The notes under the pieces: model-generated
Databases searched by the model: none
The model's input: only the letters and a program-made list of their open reading frames with translations
What the model was told of the DNA's origin: nothing
In this document: positions 45,524 to 53,313 of the stretch, piece after piece
Layout: each line of letters begins with the position of its first letter
How positions within the stretch are numbered: the first letter of the stretch is position 1
Position numbers and translations under genes: made by a program
Assembly: GCA_037200985.1 (NCBI GenBank)
Contig: JBBCGJ010000001.1
Location: 3,448,756-3,512,755, forward strand
Length of the DNA: 64,000 nucleotides
Direction of reading: 5' to 3'
Source: Rhizomicrobium sp.
GTDB lineage: Bacteria > Pseudomonadota > Alphaproteobacteria > Micropepsales > Micropepsaceae

Positions 45524-45997
45524 ATGGCACTCGTCTCGACGGCAAATGCGGCGGAGGTGGCGCGCGGCGTCAGCCGGCTGCTGCTGCAACTGGGCTTCAG
45601 CCCGATCCTGGAATTCACCCTCGCCAACGGCCGTCGGCTCGACGTCGCCGCGCTGGGCGCCGACGGGACCCTGCTCGGCGTGGAGATCAAGGTGGCCCTC
45701 GCCGACCTGCGCGGCGACACCAAATGGCCCGACTATCTGGAGTTCTGCGAGCACTTCTATTTCGCCATCCCGCCGGATTTCCCCGACGAGCATGTGCCGC
45801 CGGGCACCGGCCTGATCGTCGCCGACAAATATGGCGGCGCCATCGTGCGGCACGCGACGCCGGCGCCGGTGCATGCCAGCCGGCGCAAGGCGGTCATGCT
45901 GCGCTTCGCCAAGGTCGCGGCCGACCGTCTCGCCACCCTGCTCGAATTCGCGGAAGACCCGCGCCAGCCTGCGGTGCTGCCCGATGCCGGTCACTAA
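45524..45997 (+). CDS. mmcB: MmcB-family DNA repair protein
   Basis: The start at ATG 45524 gives 157 aa beginning MALVSTANAAEVARGVSRLL; ATG 45467 would lie inside the previous gene and before the SOS box. It shows the family's LEFTLANGRRLDVAALG, GVEIKVALADLRGDTKWPDYLEFCEHFYFAI and IVADKYGGAIVRHA. The D-(x)n-ExK pattern (DVAALGADGTLLGVEIKV) is that of a PD-(D/E)xK nuclease fold. In Caulobacter a protein of this name gives methyl methanesulfonate/mitomycin resistance. The LexA box upstream fits damage induction. Confidence 0.88.
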   Translation: MALVSTANAAEVARGVSRLLLQLGFSPILEFTLANGRRLDVAALGADGTLLGVEIKVALADLRGDTKWPDYLEFCEHFYFAIPPDFPDEHVPPGTGLIVADKYGGAIVRHATPAPVHASRRKAVMLRFAKVAADRLATLLEFAEDPRQPAVLPDAGH

Positions 45998-46373
45998 GGC
46001 CGATCTGAAGAGGATCGCGCTGTCCTTTCCCGGCGCGCGGGAGGAACCGTCCTACGGCCGGCCCGCCTTCAAGATCGAGAAGAAATTCTTCACCCGGCTG
46101 CGCCGCGAGGACGATTCCATCGTCTGGGTCGTCGATTCGATCGACGAGCGCGACCACCTGCTCGAAATGGACCCAAAGACCTATTTCATCACCGACCACT
46201 ACAAGAACCATCCCAGCGTGCTGGTGCGCATCGCCCGCATCGACAAGCCCATGCTGCGCAAGATGCTGGAGCGCCGCTGGCGCGCGGTGGCGCCGAAGAA
46301 GCTGATCAGGGCGGTCGAAGAGGCGTCGGCGAAGACGCTTCGTACGGGCGCGGCGGCGAGGAGGAAACGTTGA
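45984..46373 (+). CDS. MmcQ/YjbR-family protein
   Basis: The 129-aa product starts MPVTKADLKRIALSFPGARE, the usual start of MmcQ/YjbR proteins. FKIEKKFFTRLRREDD, YFITDHYKNHPSVLVRI and MLRKMLERRWRAVAPKKLI follow. The fold is a double-wing CyaY-like domain, proposed to bind DNA. It overlaps the mmcB stop by 14 bases, so it is in the same SOS-linked operon and may be damage-induced as well. Its molecular role is unknown. Confidence 0.85.
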   Translation: MPVTKADLKRIALSFPGAREEPSYGRPAFKIEKKFFTRLRREDDSIVWVVDSIDERDHLLEMDPKTYFITDHYKNHPSVLVRIARIDKPMLRKMLERRWRAVAPKKLIRAVEEASAKTLRTGAAARRKR

Positions 46374-46405
46374 GGCAGTCCGTCCTTCTGGACTCGTTTC
46401 CTGAT

Positions 46406-46482
46406 TGTCATTCCCGCGCAGGCGGGAATCCAGACGCGGCTGCTCGCCCGGTCGCTGGATGCCCGCCTGCGCGGGCATGACA
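46406..46482. repeat. Palindromic intergenic repeat, GTCATTCCCGCG type
   Basis: TGTCATTCCCGCGCAGGCGGGAATCCAG and CTGGATGCCCGCCTGCGCGGGCATGACA form two hairpins. It is nearly identical in layout to 33695-33776 and 60035-60109. It separates the mmcB operon from regA (convergent genes). Confidence 0.85.
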
Positions 46483-46508
46483 GGCGTAGTTTGAGGGGCT
46501 ATCTCAGC

Positions 46509-47042
46509 CTAACGCGGGCTGCGCTTCGCCAGGATGCGCTGCAGCGTGCGGCGGTGCATGTTGAGGCGGCGTGCCGTCTCCGACACGTTGTGGCCGCACA
46601 ATTCGTAGACCCGCTGGATGTGTTCCCAGCGCACGCGATCCGCCGACATCGGATTCTCCGGCGGCTTGGGCTTGGAGCCGGGCTGCGCCATCAGCGCGGC
46701 CAGGATGTCGTCGGCATCGGCCGGCTTGGGCAGGTAGTCGATGGCGCCGTATTTCACCGCCGCGACGGCGGTCGCGATATTGCCGAAGCCGGTCAGCACC
46801 ACGACGCGGCTGTCGGGCCGCACGACATGCAGCGTCTCCACCACGTCGAGCCCGTTGCCGTCGTCGAGCTTGAGATCCACCACCGCATAGGCCGGCGGCG
46901 CTTCCTTGGCGCGCGCCTTGCCCTCGGCCACGCCCTCGGCGATCATCACGGTGAAGCCGCGCGCTTCCATGGCGCGGGCCAGCCGCTCGCGCAGAGGGCG
47001 GTCGTCCTCGACCAGGAGCAGGGTCTTTTCGTCGCCGCTCAT
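46509..47042 (-). CDS. regA: Redox response regulator, ActR/PrrA/RegA family
   Basis: The 177-aa product starts MSGDEKTLLLVEDDRPLRER. The receiver domain has the acidic pair near the start, the phosphoacceptor Asp56 (VVDLKLDDG), the Thr (VLTGFG) and the Lys (LPKPA). The C-terminal NtrC-like helix-turn-helix is HNVSETARRLNMHRRTLQRI. It controls photosynthesis, respiration, nitrogen and carbon fixation genes in relatives in response to redox. It lies downstream of regB on the same strand with a 144-bp gap that may hold its own promoter. Confidence 0.94.
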   Translation of the reverse strand: MSGDEKTLLLVEDDRPLRERLARAMEARGFTVMIAEGVAEGKARAKEAPPAYAVVDLKLDDGNGLDVVETLHVVRPDSRVVVLTGFGNIATAVAAVKYGAIDYLPKPADADDILAALMAQPGSKPKPPENPMSADRVRWEHIQRVYELCGHNVSETARRLNMHRRTLQRILAKRSPR

Positions 47043-47186
47043 ATTTTGCCTTTGATGTTGCCTTCAGGGGTTCTTGGCTGGCGGTGTCATATACCGCGCA
47101 CCCCCCTGCGACAACCGAAAGCTTCGCCGGAAGTAGTACGTTGTTATGCTTAATGTTTTAATCCTGCGCCTCGATCGGGTCGGGGC

Positions 47187-48569
47187 TCAGCCTTCGCCGC
47201 GTCCGGGAGGGGCTTCGCCGTCGATCACGTTGCGCGGCCACACCGCGCTGACGCGCGCGCCGCCGGAATCGGGATTGACCGCGGCGACCGTCGCGCCGGT
47301 CTGTTCGAGCAAGGTCTTGGCGATGAAGAAGCCGAGCCCCATGCCCTCGTGCTTGTCGAGCGTGCCGGTCGGGCCGATCTCGGTCTCGCCGAGCGCGAAA
47401 TGGCCGGGGCGCGAGGTGATGTAGGGCTCGCCAATGCGCTCGAAAATCTCCGGCGCGAAGCCCGGGCCGTCATCCTCCACCGCGATGCGCAGCAGGCTCG
47501 CATTCCAGCGCGCCTGGATGCACACCCGGCTCTGCGCGAAATCGGCGGCGTTCTCGATGATGTTGCCGAGGCCGTGCAGGAGCTCCGGCGCGCGCCACAC
47601 TTGCGGCATGGCATCACCTTCGACATCGGGCCTGATCTCGATGGCGATCTCCAAGTCTTCGCCGCGATAGGGCTCGGCGAGGTCTTCGAGGAAGGCGCCC
47701 AGCGGCAGGCGCGCGGTCTCGCCCAGAAGCGTCTCTTCCGGATTGGCGAGGCGGGCGAGGATGGCGCGGCAGCGCTCGGCCTGCTCGCGCAGCAGCGCCG
47801 CGTCCTCGGCCTCCGGCGAGCCGCGCGGCAGGGCGCGTTCGAGCTCGCGCGCCACCACCGCGATGGTGCCGAGCGGCGTGCCCAGCTCATGCGCCGCCGC
47901 GGTCGCCAGCGCGCCGATCGAGGCCAGGCGATGCTCGCGCGACAGCGCGAGCTGCGTCGCCGCCAGGCCCGCCGACATCCGCGCGCCCTCGCTCGCGATG
48001 CGCCAGGAATAGATCGAGGTGAATCCGATGCCGATCACCAGCGAGGCCCAGATGCCCGCCAAGTACAGCGTCGGCAGGACCAGCGCCTCGCCCGCCGCCC
48101 AGGGCAGCGGCTTGTGCAACACCGAGATCACGCAGACCGAGGCGAAGGCGATGCCGGCCAGGATCAGCGTATTGCCGAGATTGAGCGTCGCGGCCGCGAT
48201 CACCACCGGCGCCAGGAACATCAGCGCGAAGGGATTCATGATCCCGCCGGTCAGATAGAGCAGCGCCGCGAGCTGCAGCACGTCGAAGCCGAGATAGCCC
48301 GTCGCCTCGCGATTGGTGAGGCGGTGGCTCGCCGGATAGCGCAGCGTGAGCACGATATTGACGACCACGCTGGCCGCGATCGCGCCGGCGCATTGCAGAA
48401 GCGGGAGCGAATAGCCGAAGCCGAAATAGACGATGAACAGCGCCGCCGACTGGCCGCCCACCGCCATCCAGCGCAGATTGGACAGCGTGCGCAGCCGCAC
48501 CCGTCCGCGCGCCGCCGAGGCCGGCGTCGCGGTGAAAGTCCGAAGCCTTGCCCGGTCCGTGTCGCTCAC
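47187..48569 (-). CDS. regB: Redox-sensing histidine kinase, ActS/PrrB/RegB family
   Basis: The 460-aa protein has six membrane helices in the N-terminal 190 residues. The quinone-binding heptapeptide GGIMNPF is at 108-114. The H box has His227 (AAAHELGTPLGTIA). The redox-box Cys267 sits in REQAERCRAIL. HATPase boxes are GNIIENAADFA (N), VEDDGPGFAPEIFERIGEPY (G1) and GMGLGFFIAKTLLEQTGA (G2). It phosphorylates RegA under reducing conditions in relatives. All redox-sensing features known from Rhodobacter RegB are kept. Confidence 0.95.
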   Translation of the reverse strand: MSDTDRARLRTFTATPASAARGRVRLRTLSNLRWMAVGGQSAALFIVYFGFGYSLPLLQCAGAIAASVVVNIVLTLRYPASHRLTNREATGYLGFDVLQLAALLYLTGGIMNPFALMFLAPVVIAAATLNLGNTLILAGIAFASVCVISVLHKPLPWAAGEALVLPTLYLAGIWASLVIGIGFTSIYSWRIASEGARMSAGLAATQLALSREHRLASIGALATAAAHELGTPLGTIAVVARELERALPRGSPEAEDAALLREQAERCRAILARLANPEETLLGETARLPLGAFLEDLAEPYRGEDLEIAIEIRPDVEGDAMPQVWRAPELLHGLGNIIENAADFAQSRVCIQARWNASLLRIAVEDDGPGFAPEIFERIGEPYITSRPGHFALGETEIGPTGTLDKHEGMGLGFFIAKTLLEQTGATVAAVNPDSGGARVSAVWPRNVIDGEAPPGRGEG

Positions 48570-48657
48570 GCGCGCCGATTCGCCTCTTTCGCTCGAGGCA
48601 TCCTGCCATTATCAAACGCCCGGCGCGCGGTTCAATCGCGGCACCCCAGACGGTTCC

Positions 48658-49260
48658 ATGCGGCGCATTTCGGTCATTCTCATCCCGGTCCTTCTCCTGC
48701 TGGCGCTGCTTCTGGGCGCCGCGCTGTGGCGGGTGAGCGATACGCTGCCGGGGCTCGGCCGCGTCGTCGGAACCGGAACGCCGGCGATCGGGGCGCCCTT
48801 CGCGCTGACCGACCAGGACGGCAGGACGCGGCGCTCCGCGGAATTCCGCGGCCGCTACATGCTGATCTATTTCGGCTATTCCTATTGCCCCGATGTCTGC
48901 CCGACGACCCTGGCGATGATCGGCGAGGCGCTCGCCAAGCTCGGTAGCCGGCAGGACCGGATCGTTCCGATCTTCATCACCGTCGATCCGCAGCGCGATA
49001 CGCCGGCGCAGCTCAAGACCTATCTGAAGGCATTCGGGCCGCAGTTCGTCGGGCTGACCGGCGACGCCAGGGCGATCGCGAAAGTGGCGGGCGACTACCG
49101 CGTCTATTTCAAGAAGCAGCCCCTGCCCGGCAGCGGCTACGGCATGGATCACTCCAACGTGATCTATCTGATGGGCCCGGACGGACGCTTCGTCACCTAT
49201 TGGGACGACACCGCCATCGGCCCGGACAAACTCGCCGAAGAATTGCGCGCGCGGCTTTAG
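48658..49260 (+). CDS. SCO1/SenC/PrrC-family copper chaperone protein
   Basis: ATG 48658 gives 200 aa. A single N-terminal membrane anchor (ISVILIPVLLLLALLLGAAL) is followed by a thioredoxin-like periplasmic domain with the copper-binding SYCPDVCPT (Cys-x3-Cys) and distal His (GMDHSNVIYL). It helps assemble the CuA centre of cytochrome c oxidase and in Rhodobacter modulates RegB. It is divergent from regB, the conserved regB-senC arrangement. Its stop overlaps the convergent VOC gene by four bases. Confidence 0.92.
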   Translation: MRRISVILIPVLLLLALLLGAALWRVSDTLPGLGRVVGTGTPAIGAPFALTDQDGRTRRSAEFRGRYMLIYFGYSYCPDVCPTTLAMIGEALAKLGSRQDRIVPIFITVDPQRDTPAQLKTYLKAFGPQFVGLTGDARAIAKVAGDYRVYFKKQPLPGSGYGMDHSNVIYLMGPDGRFVTYWDDTAIGPDKLAEELRARL

Positions 49261-49676
49261 GGAATGACGGGCTTGCCGTCCTTCATCTCGACCAGGCCCA
49301 TGCCGTTGCCGGCCGGGTCCTTGAACAGGCCGATCACCGCCACGCCCTTCGCCTCGAAACGCGGTACGATGACGGTGCCGCCGGCGGCCGTCACCTGCGC
49401 CAGCGCCGCCGTCACGTCGGGCACCCCGAGATAGAGGATCTTGTCGGCCGGGTCCTTGCGCAGCGTGCCGTCCAGCCCGGCATTCTTGATCGCGCCCGAC
49501 GGATCGATGGTCCAGCCGAACACGCCGGCATAGAAGGCGTGCTGCTTGTCCTGGTCGGGGCCGGCGATATCGAAGAACACGATGGGGGCAGGGGTCACGA
49601 GTGTCTCCTTGGGATCGGCGGCGCGCGCCGCAACGGGCGCCAGCAGGATCAGGACGGCGAGCAGCGCGTTGCGCAT
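49257..49676 (-). CDS. Exported VOC (glyoxalase/bleomycin-resistance fold) protein
   Basis: The 139-aa product has a signal peptide (MRNALLAVLILLAPVAARAA), then a VOC domain: IVFFDIAGPDQDKQHAFYAGVFGWTID, YLGVPDVTAALAQVTAAGG, IGLFKDPAGNGMGLVEM. Most VOC proteins are cytosolic, so export is unusual. Only one half of the four beta-alpha-beta-beta-beta modules is present, as in many single-domain members that dimerise. Metal ligands are not clear: the first position is Phe-Phe-Asp. Role unknown. Confidence 0.8.
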   Translation of the reverse strand: MRNALLAVLILLAPVAARAADPKETLVTPAPIVFFDIAGPDQDKQHAFYAGVFGWTIDPSGAIKNAGLDGTLRKDPADKILYLGVPDVTAALAQVTAAGGTVIVPRFEAKGVAVIGLFKDPAGNGMGLVEMKDGKPVIP

Positions 49677-49691
49677 CGGTTCACCCCGGCA

Positions 49692-50576
49692 TCAGATGTT
49701 GGGCATGTCCAATCCTGCCTGAACGGCGGCGGCGATCAAGGTGTTCCGCATCAGGCAGACGATGGTCATGGCGCCGACGCCGCCCGGCACCGGCGTTATA
49801 TAGGACGCGACCGCGGCCGCCGGCTCGTAATCGACGTCGCCGACGATCTTCGTCTTGCCGCCGCCCAGATCGATCCGGTTGATGCCGACGTCGATCACCG
49901 CCGCGCCGGGCTTCACCCAATCGGCCTTCACCAGCCCCGGCTTGCCGATGGCGGCGACCAGGATGTCGGCGCGGCGCGCCAGCGCGGGCAGGTCGCGCGA
50001 GCGCGAATGCGCCATGGTGACGGTGGCGTTGGCGGCGAGCAGAAGCTGCGCCGCCGGCTTGCCGAACAACAGCGAGCGGCCGATCACGATGGCGTCCTTG
50101 CCGGCGATATCGCCGACATACTCTTTCAGCAGCATCATCACGCCCGCCGGGGTGCAGGACACCAGCGCGGCGCGCCCGCTCATCAGCAGGCCCGCATTGG
50201 TCGGCGTCAGCGCGTCGACGTCCTTCGCCGGATCGAGCGTGTCGAGCACCGCGGCTTCGCGCACCTGCGACGGCAGCGGCATCTGGACCAAAATTCCGTG
50301 TACGGATTTGTCGGCGTTGAGCGCCCGGACGCGCGCCAGAACCTCGGCCTCCGACGCGTCGGCGGGGAGGGAGAAGTGCAGCGACTTGAAGCCGATGGCC
50401 TCGGCCGTCCTGCCCTTGTTGCGGACATAGACCTCGCTCGCCGGATCGTTGCCGACCAGCACGGTGGCGAGGCCCGGCACGATGCCGTGGGCGCTCTTCA
50501 GCGCTGCGGTCTCGGCCACGATGCGCTCGCGCAGCTTCGCGGCGGCGGCTTTTCCGTCGATGATCTTGGCGGTCAC
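49692..50576 (-). CDS. folD: Bifunctional methylenetetrahydrofolate dehydrogenase/cyclohydrolase
   Basis: The 294-aa enzyme interconverts 5,10-methylene- and 10-formyl-THF in one-carbon metabolism. It has the active-site YVRNKGRTAEAIGF (Tyr and Lys), ILVQMPLPSQV, CTPAGVMMLL, the NAD(P) site VIGRSLLFGKPAAQLLL and TPVPGGVGAMTI. The first stop overlaps nothing downstream. Upstream it overlaps the DUF167 gene by four bases, so yggT-yggU-folD form one operon. Confidence 0.96.
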   Translation of the reverse strand: MTAKIIDGKAAAAKLRERIVAETAALKSAHGIVPGLATVLVGNDPASEVYVRNKGRTAEAIGFKSLHFSLPADASEAEVLARVRALNADKSVHGILVQMPLPSQVREAAVLDTLDPAKDVDALTPTNAGLLMSGRAALVSCTPAGVMMLLKEYVGDIAGKDAIVIGRSLLFGKPAAQLLLAANATVTMAHSRSRDLPALARRADILVAAIGKPGLVKADWVKPGAAVIDVGINRIDLGGGKTKIVGDVDYEPAAAVASYITPVPGGVGAMTIVCLMRNTLIAAAVQAGLDMPNI

Positions 50577-50887
50577 TTGGCAGCTCCGATGGTCTCCAGC
50601 CGCCGGATGGTGTCGGCGGCGGGCGCGGCGATGGCGATGGTCTTCAGGCGCGAGGTTTGCCCCGCGACGATTTCGATTGTGGTCTTGCGCACGTCAAGCG
50701 TCTTTGCCAGCAGCGCAATCAAAGCCGCATTGGCCTTGCCGTCCTCCGGCGGCGAAGCGACGCGGGCTTTCAGATGCTCGCTCCCATCGGCGCCCACGCT
50801 CCAGCCCTCGACGGCATCGCGGCCGCCTTTCGGCGTCAGGCGCAGCGCGAAGAGGATGCCGCCGTCCCGGGCCCGCACGCGCGCCAT
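50573..50887 (-). CDS. DUF167 (YggU-type) protein
   Basis: ATG 50885-50887 gives 104 aa. LRLTPKGGRDAVEGW, HLKARVASPPEDGKANAALIALLAKTL and VAGQTSRLKTIAI match the DUF167 pattern, whose members are small alpha/beta proteins of unknown function. It follows yggT by 5 bases and overlaps folD by 4. Confidence 0.9.
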   Translation of the reverse strand: MARVRARDGGILFALRLTPKGGRDAVEGWSVGADGSEHLKARVASPPEDGKANAALIALLAKTLDVRKTTIEIVAGQTSRLKTIAIAAPAADTIRRLETIGAAK

Positions 50888-50892
50888 CGCCG

Positions 50893-51204
50893 TCAGCGCG
50901 GGTACATCAGATAGAGGATGAGGTTGTTGAGGAAGATGCGCAGCAGCTCGACGCAGATCCACACGATGATGGGCGACAGGTCGAGGCCGCGGATCGGCGG
51001 GATGATCCGGCGCACCTGGCGGAACACCGGCTCGGTCAAGGCGTCCAGGATCTGCATGATCTGGCGCGCCACCGGATTGCGGATGTTGAGAATGCCGAAC
51101 GCGACCAGCCAGCTCGCGACCACCGCGATGATGATGATCATGATGTAGAGGTCCGCGACCGTGTTCACGAGCCACAGCAGCGGGGAGAGGAAGACGTTTG
51201 CCAT
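50893..51204 (-). CDS. YggT-family membrane protein
   Basis: Start ATG 51202-51204 gives 103 aa. Two hydrophobic blocks are seen, IMIIIIAVVASWLVAFGI and LDLSPIIVWICVELLRIFL, and between them the family's LTEPVFRQVRRIIPPIRGLD. YggT proteins are inner-membrane proteins linked with osmotic stress and cell envelope. First gene of the yggT-yggU-folD operon. Confidence 0.88.
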   Translation of the reverse strand: MANVFLSPLLWLVNTVADLYIMIIIIAVVASWLVAFGILNIRNPVARQIMQILDALTEPVFRQVRRIIPPIRGLDLSPIIVWICVELLRIFLNNLILYLMYPR

Positions 51205-51396
51205 CGAAGGAAAGAGGCCTTTCGCCAATCGCGTGAGCGCCCTTGTACTGGCTGGCTCGCCGCATTCCAAGCGCGCGGGAACCGGGCGGCGGCGTCAGAT
51301 GCGCCGATTTCCCGGTGTTTTCGCCAGCCTTGACACGCGAAGGGCCCGCTCCCTACATACCCGCCGCGCCGGGCGACCGGCGTTCAAGCGTGGTTC

Positions 51397-51472
51397 GGGG
51401 CTGTAGCTCAGTTGGGAGAGCGCCTCGTTCGCAATGAGGAGGCCAGCGGTTCGATTCCGCTCAGCTCCACCA
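51397..51472 (+). tRNA. tRNA-Ala (anticodon CGC)
   Basis: The 76-base gene folds as a cloverleaf with 7-bp acceptor arms (GGGGCTG / CAGCTCC), the G3:U70 wobble pair that identifies alanine tRNAs, and TTCGATT in the T-loop. The anticodon loop TTCGCAA at 51428-51434 has CGC at 51430-51432. CCA is encoded at the end. Confidence 0.97.
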
Positions 51473-51498
51473 ATCTACGCTGCGCAGCAGCGGAGATT

Positions 51499-51531
51499 GC
51501 CCTCCGAAGCTCCGCAGGAGCGTAGGAGGGC
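51499..51531. terminator. GC-rich hairpin after tRNA-Ala
   Basis: GCCCTCC (51499-51505) pairs with GGAGGGC (51525-51531), and inner GCTCC (51509-51513) with GGAGC (51517-51521). No T-run follows. It may end the tRNA transcript; that is inference. Confidence 0.4.
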
Positions 51532-51583
51532 CGAGCCACGGACCTGCGCAGCTTCGATTGGCAGGCCAACCGATTCCATCCGC

Positions 51584-52795
51584 CTACTTCCCCGCATAGC
51601 TCACCCGCCACACCACGTTCCCGGCATCGTCGGCGATCAGGAGGCTGCCGTCCTTGGCGACGGCGAGGCCGGCGGGGCGGCCCCAGACCTCGGCCGGGTC
51701 GCCCGGCTTGGACGCACCGTTCCAGAAGCCGGTGACGAAATTCTCGTAGCCGCCCAAGGGCCGGCCGTTCTTGAACGGCACCAGCACCACCTTGTAGCCG
51801 GTCGGCGCGCCGGCGTTCCACGAGCCGTGCAGCGCCACGAAGGCATCGCCTTTGTAGGATGCCGGGAACTGGCCGCCTTCGTAGAACACCAGGCCCAGGG
51901 GCGCGGAATGGGCGCGGAATAAAAGGTCCGGCGGAATCGCCTTGGCCACCAGGTCGGGACGCCTGCTGCCCCAATCGGGATCGGGATGCGGACCGAGCCA
52001 GGCATAGGGCCAGCCGTAGAAGCCGCCCGGCTGCAGATGGGTGAGATAGTCCGGCACCATCTGGTCGCCATAGCCGTCGCGCTCGTTGACGGTGACGAAG
52101 AGATCGTCCGTACCCGGATAGAAGGCCAGGCCCACCGGATTGCGCGTGCCGGTCGCGAAGGGCCTCAACGAACCGTCGGGCGCGATGGTCTGCACGCTGG
52201 CGCGCGTCGGCGCATCCGGCCCGACATTGTTGGAGCTGCCGATGCCGACATAGATCGTCCCCTTGGAATCGATCGCCAGATCGCGCGTCCAGTGATAGCC
52301 GTTGGGCGACAGGTCCGGCGCGGTCGTCACGCGCTCTTTCTTGCCGGCCCTGGCCGCGCCGTCGGCATAGGCGAGGCGCCACACCGCCTTCACGTCGCCG
52401 ACATAGAGCGCGCCCTTGCCCATCGCCAGGCCATGCGGCTTGTCGAAGCCGGAGGCGAAGGTGCTGACGACGACCTTGCCGCCCGCCTCGTGGAGCAGGT
52501 CGACACGGCCCGCGGATGGTTCGGCCAGGAAGACGTCGCCGTTCGGCGCCACCGCCATCCAGCGCGGATTGACGAAGCCGGACGCATAGACCGCGATCTT
52601 GAAGCCGGGCGGCACGGCGGGGACGGCGCCGGCCGGCCGGGCCACGACAGTCGATGAATTGGCCACCGCGGGCGTTGCGAAGGGTTTCGGCAAGTCCTTG
52701 ACCTGGATATCGAATTTCTGTCCGGGCCGGTCGGCGGCCGGGCTCGGCCCGGCGCTCAGCAGAAGTGCGGCGGCAAGGGCGGGCAGGCGGGCCAT
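51584..52795 (-). CDS. Exported PQQ-type sugar (sorbosone) dehydrogenase-like protein
   Basis: The 403-aa product has a signal peptide (MARLPALAAALLLSAGPSPA). The beta-propeller shows repeated NGDVFLAEPSAGRVDLL, GTIYVGIGSSNNVG, GTRNPVGLAFYP and VWGRPAGLAVAKDGSLLIADD. This matches the GSDH/L-sorbosone dehydrogenase family. Whether it binds PQQ is not shown and many family members have no known substrate. It is a lone gene, convergent with the tRNA-Ala gene. Confidence 0.85.
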   Translation of the reverse strand: MARLPALAAALLLSAGPSPAADRPGQKFDIQVKDLPKPFATPAVANSSTVVARPAGAVPAVPPGFKIAVYASGFVNPRWMAVAPNGDVFLAEPSAGRVDLLHEAGGKVVVSTFASGFDKPHGLAMGKGALYVGDVKAVWRLAYADGAARAGKKERVTTAPDLSPNGYHWTRDLAIDSKGTIYVGIGSSNNVGPDAPTRASVQTIAPDGSLRPFATGTRNPVGLAFYPGTDDLFVTVNERDGYGDQMVPDYLTHLQPGGFYGWPYAWLGPHPDPDWGSRRPDLVAKAIPPDLLFRAHSAPLGLVFYEGGQFPASYKGDAFVALHGSWNAGAPTGYKVVLVPFKNGRPLGGYENFVTGFWNGASKPGDPAEVWGRPAGLAVAKDGSLLIADDAGNVVWRVSYAGK

Positions 52796-52863
52796 GGGAT
52801 CTCCCGAAAGGAAGGCTTTACGCGCTTAGCGTAAACCAGTGGCGAGAACGTTCGAGTCCCGTC

Positions 52864-53307
52864 ATGCGATCCGTGCCCCTTGCCGCGCTGCTGCTATCGG
52901 CCGCCCTTCTGGCCGGGCCGGCGCGCGCCGCGGAGGGCGGCGACGACAAGGACGGCGACGGCAAGGCGCCCAAGCACAAGGTGACCCAATCGGATTCCTA
53001 CATGATGGTCGATCCCCTGTATCTGCCGATCTTCGAGGGCGACCGGCCGGTCGGCATGCTGATGATCGGCGTCGGCATCGACATCCCTGACCCCCGGCTG
53101 CGCGCCGAGGCGGAGCACGCCATGCCGATCCTGCGCGACGGCTTCGTGCGCAACCTGATGAATTTCAGCACGACCTCGGTGCGCTCCTGGCGCCAGCCCG
53201 ACGCGGCGGCGATCGCCGACCGCCTGCAGCGCGTGACCGATCGCGTCCTGCGCCGCAAGGGCGCCAGGCTCCTGCTCGCCCAGGTCGCGATGCGGATTTC
53301 GAAATAG
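52864..53307 (+). CDS. Exported protein, possibly FliL-like
   Basis: The 147-aa product has a signal peptide (MRSVPLAALLLSAALLAGPARA) followed by a Asp/Lys-rich linker. A domain follows with YLPIFEGDRPVGMLMIGVGI, RAEAEHAMPILRDGFVRNLM and ADRLQRVTDRVLRRKGARLL. The order of strand, helix, strand resembles the periplasmic domain of FliL, but no flagellar genes are nearby and the N-terminal anchor is cleavable. The likeness is by eye. It is followed by the convergent enoyl-CoA hydratase gene. Confidence 0.6.
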   Translation: MRSVPLAALLLSAALLAGPARAAEGGDDKDGDGKAPKHKVTQSDSYMMVDPLYLPIFEGDRPVGMLMIGVGIDIPDPRLRAEAEHAMPILRDGFVRNLMNFSTTSVRSWRQPDAAAIADRLQRVTDRVLRRKGARLLLAQVAMRISK

Positions 53308-53313
53308 CGAGGC

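Noticed and set aside
51397-51472. tRNA-Ala as an integration site for the island
   Set aside because: It is 43 kb from the integrases, and no repeat of its 3' end was seen next to them.
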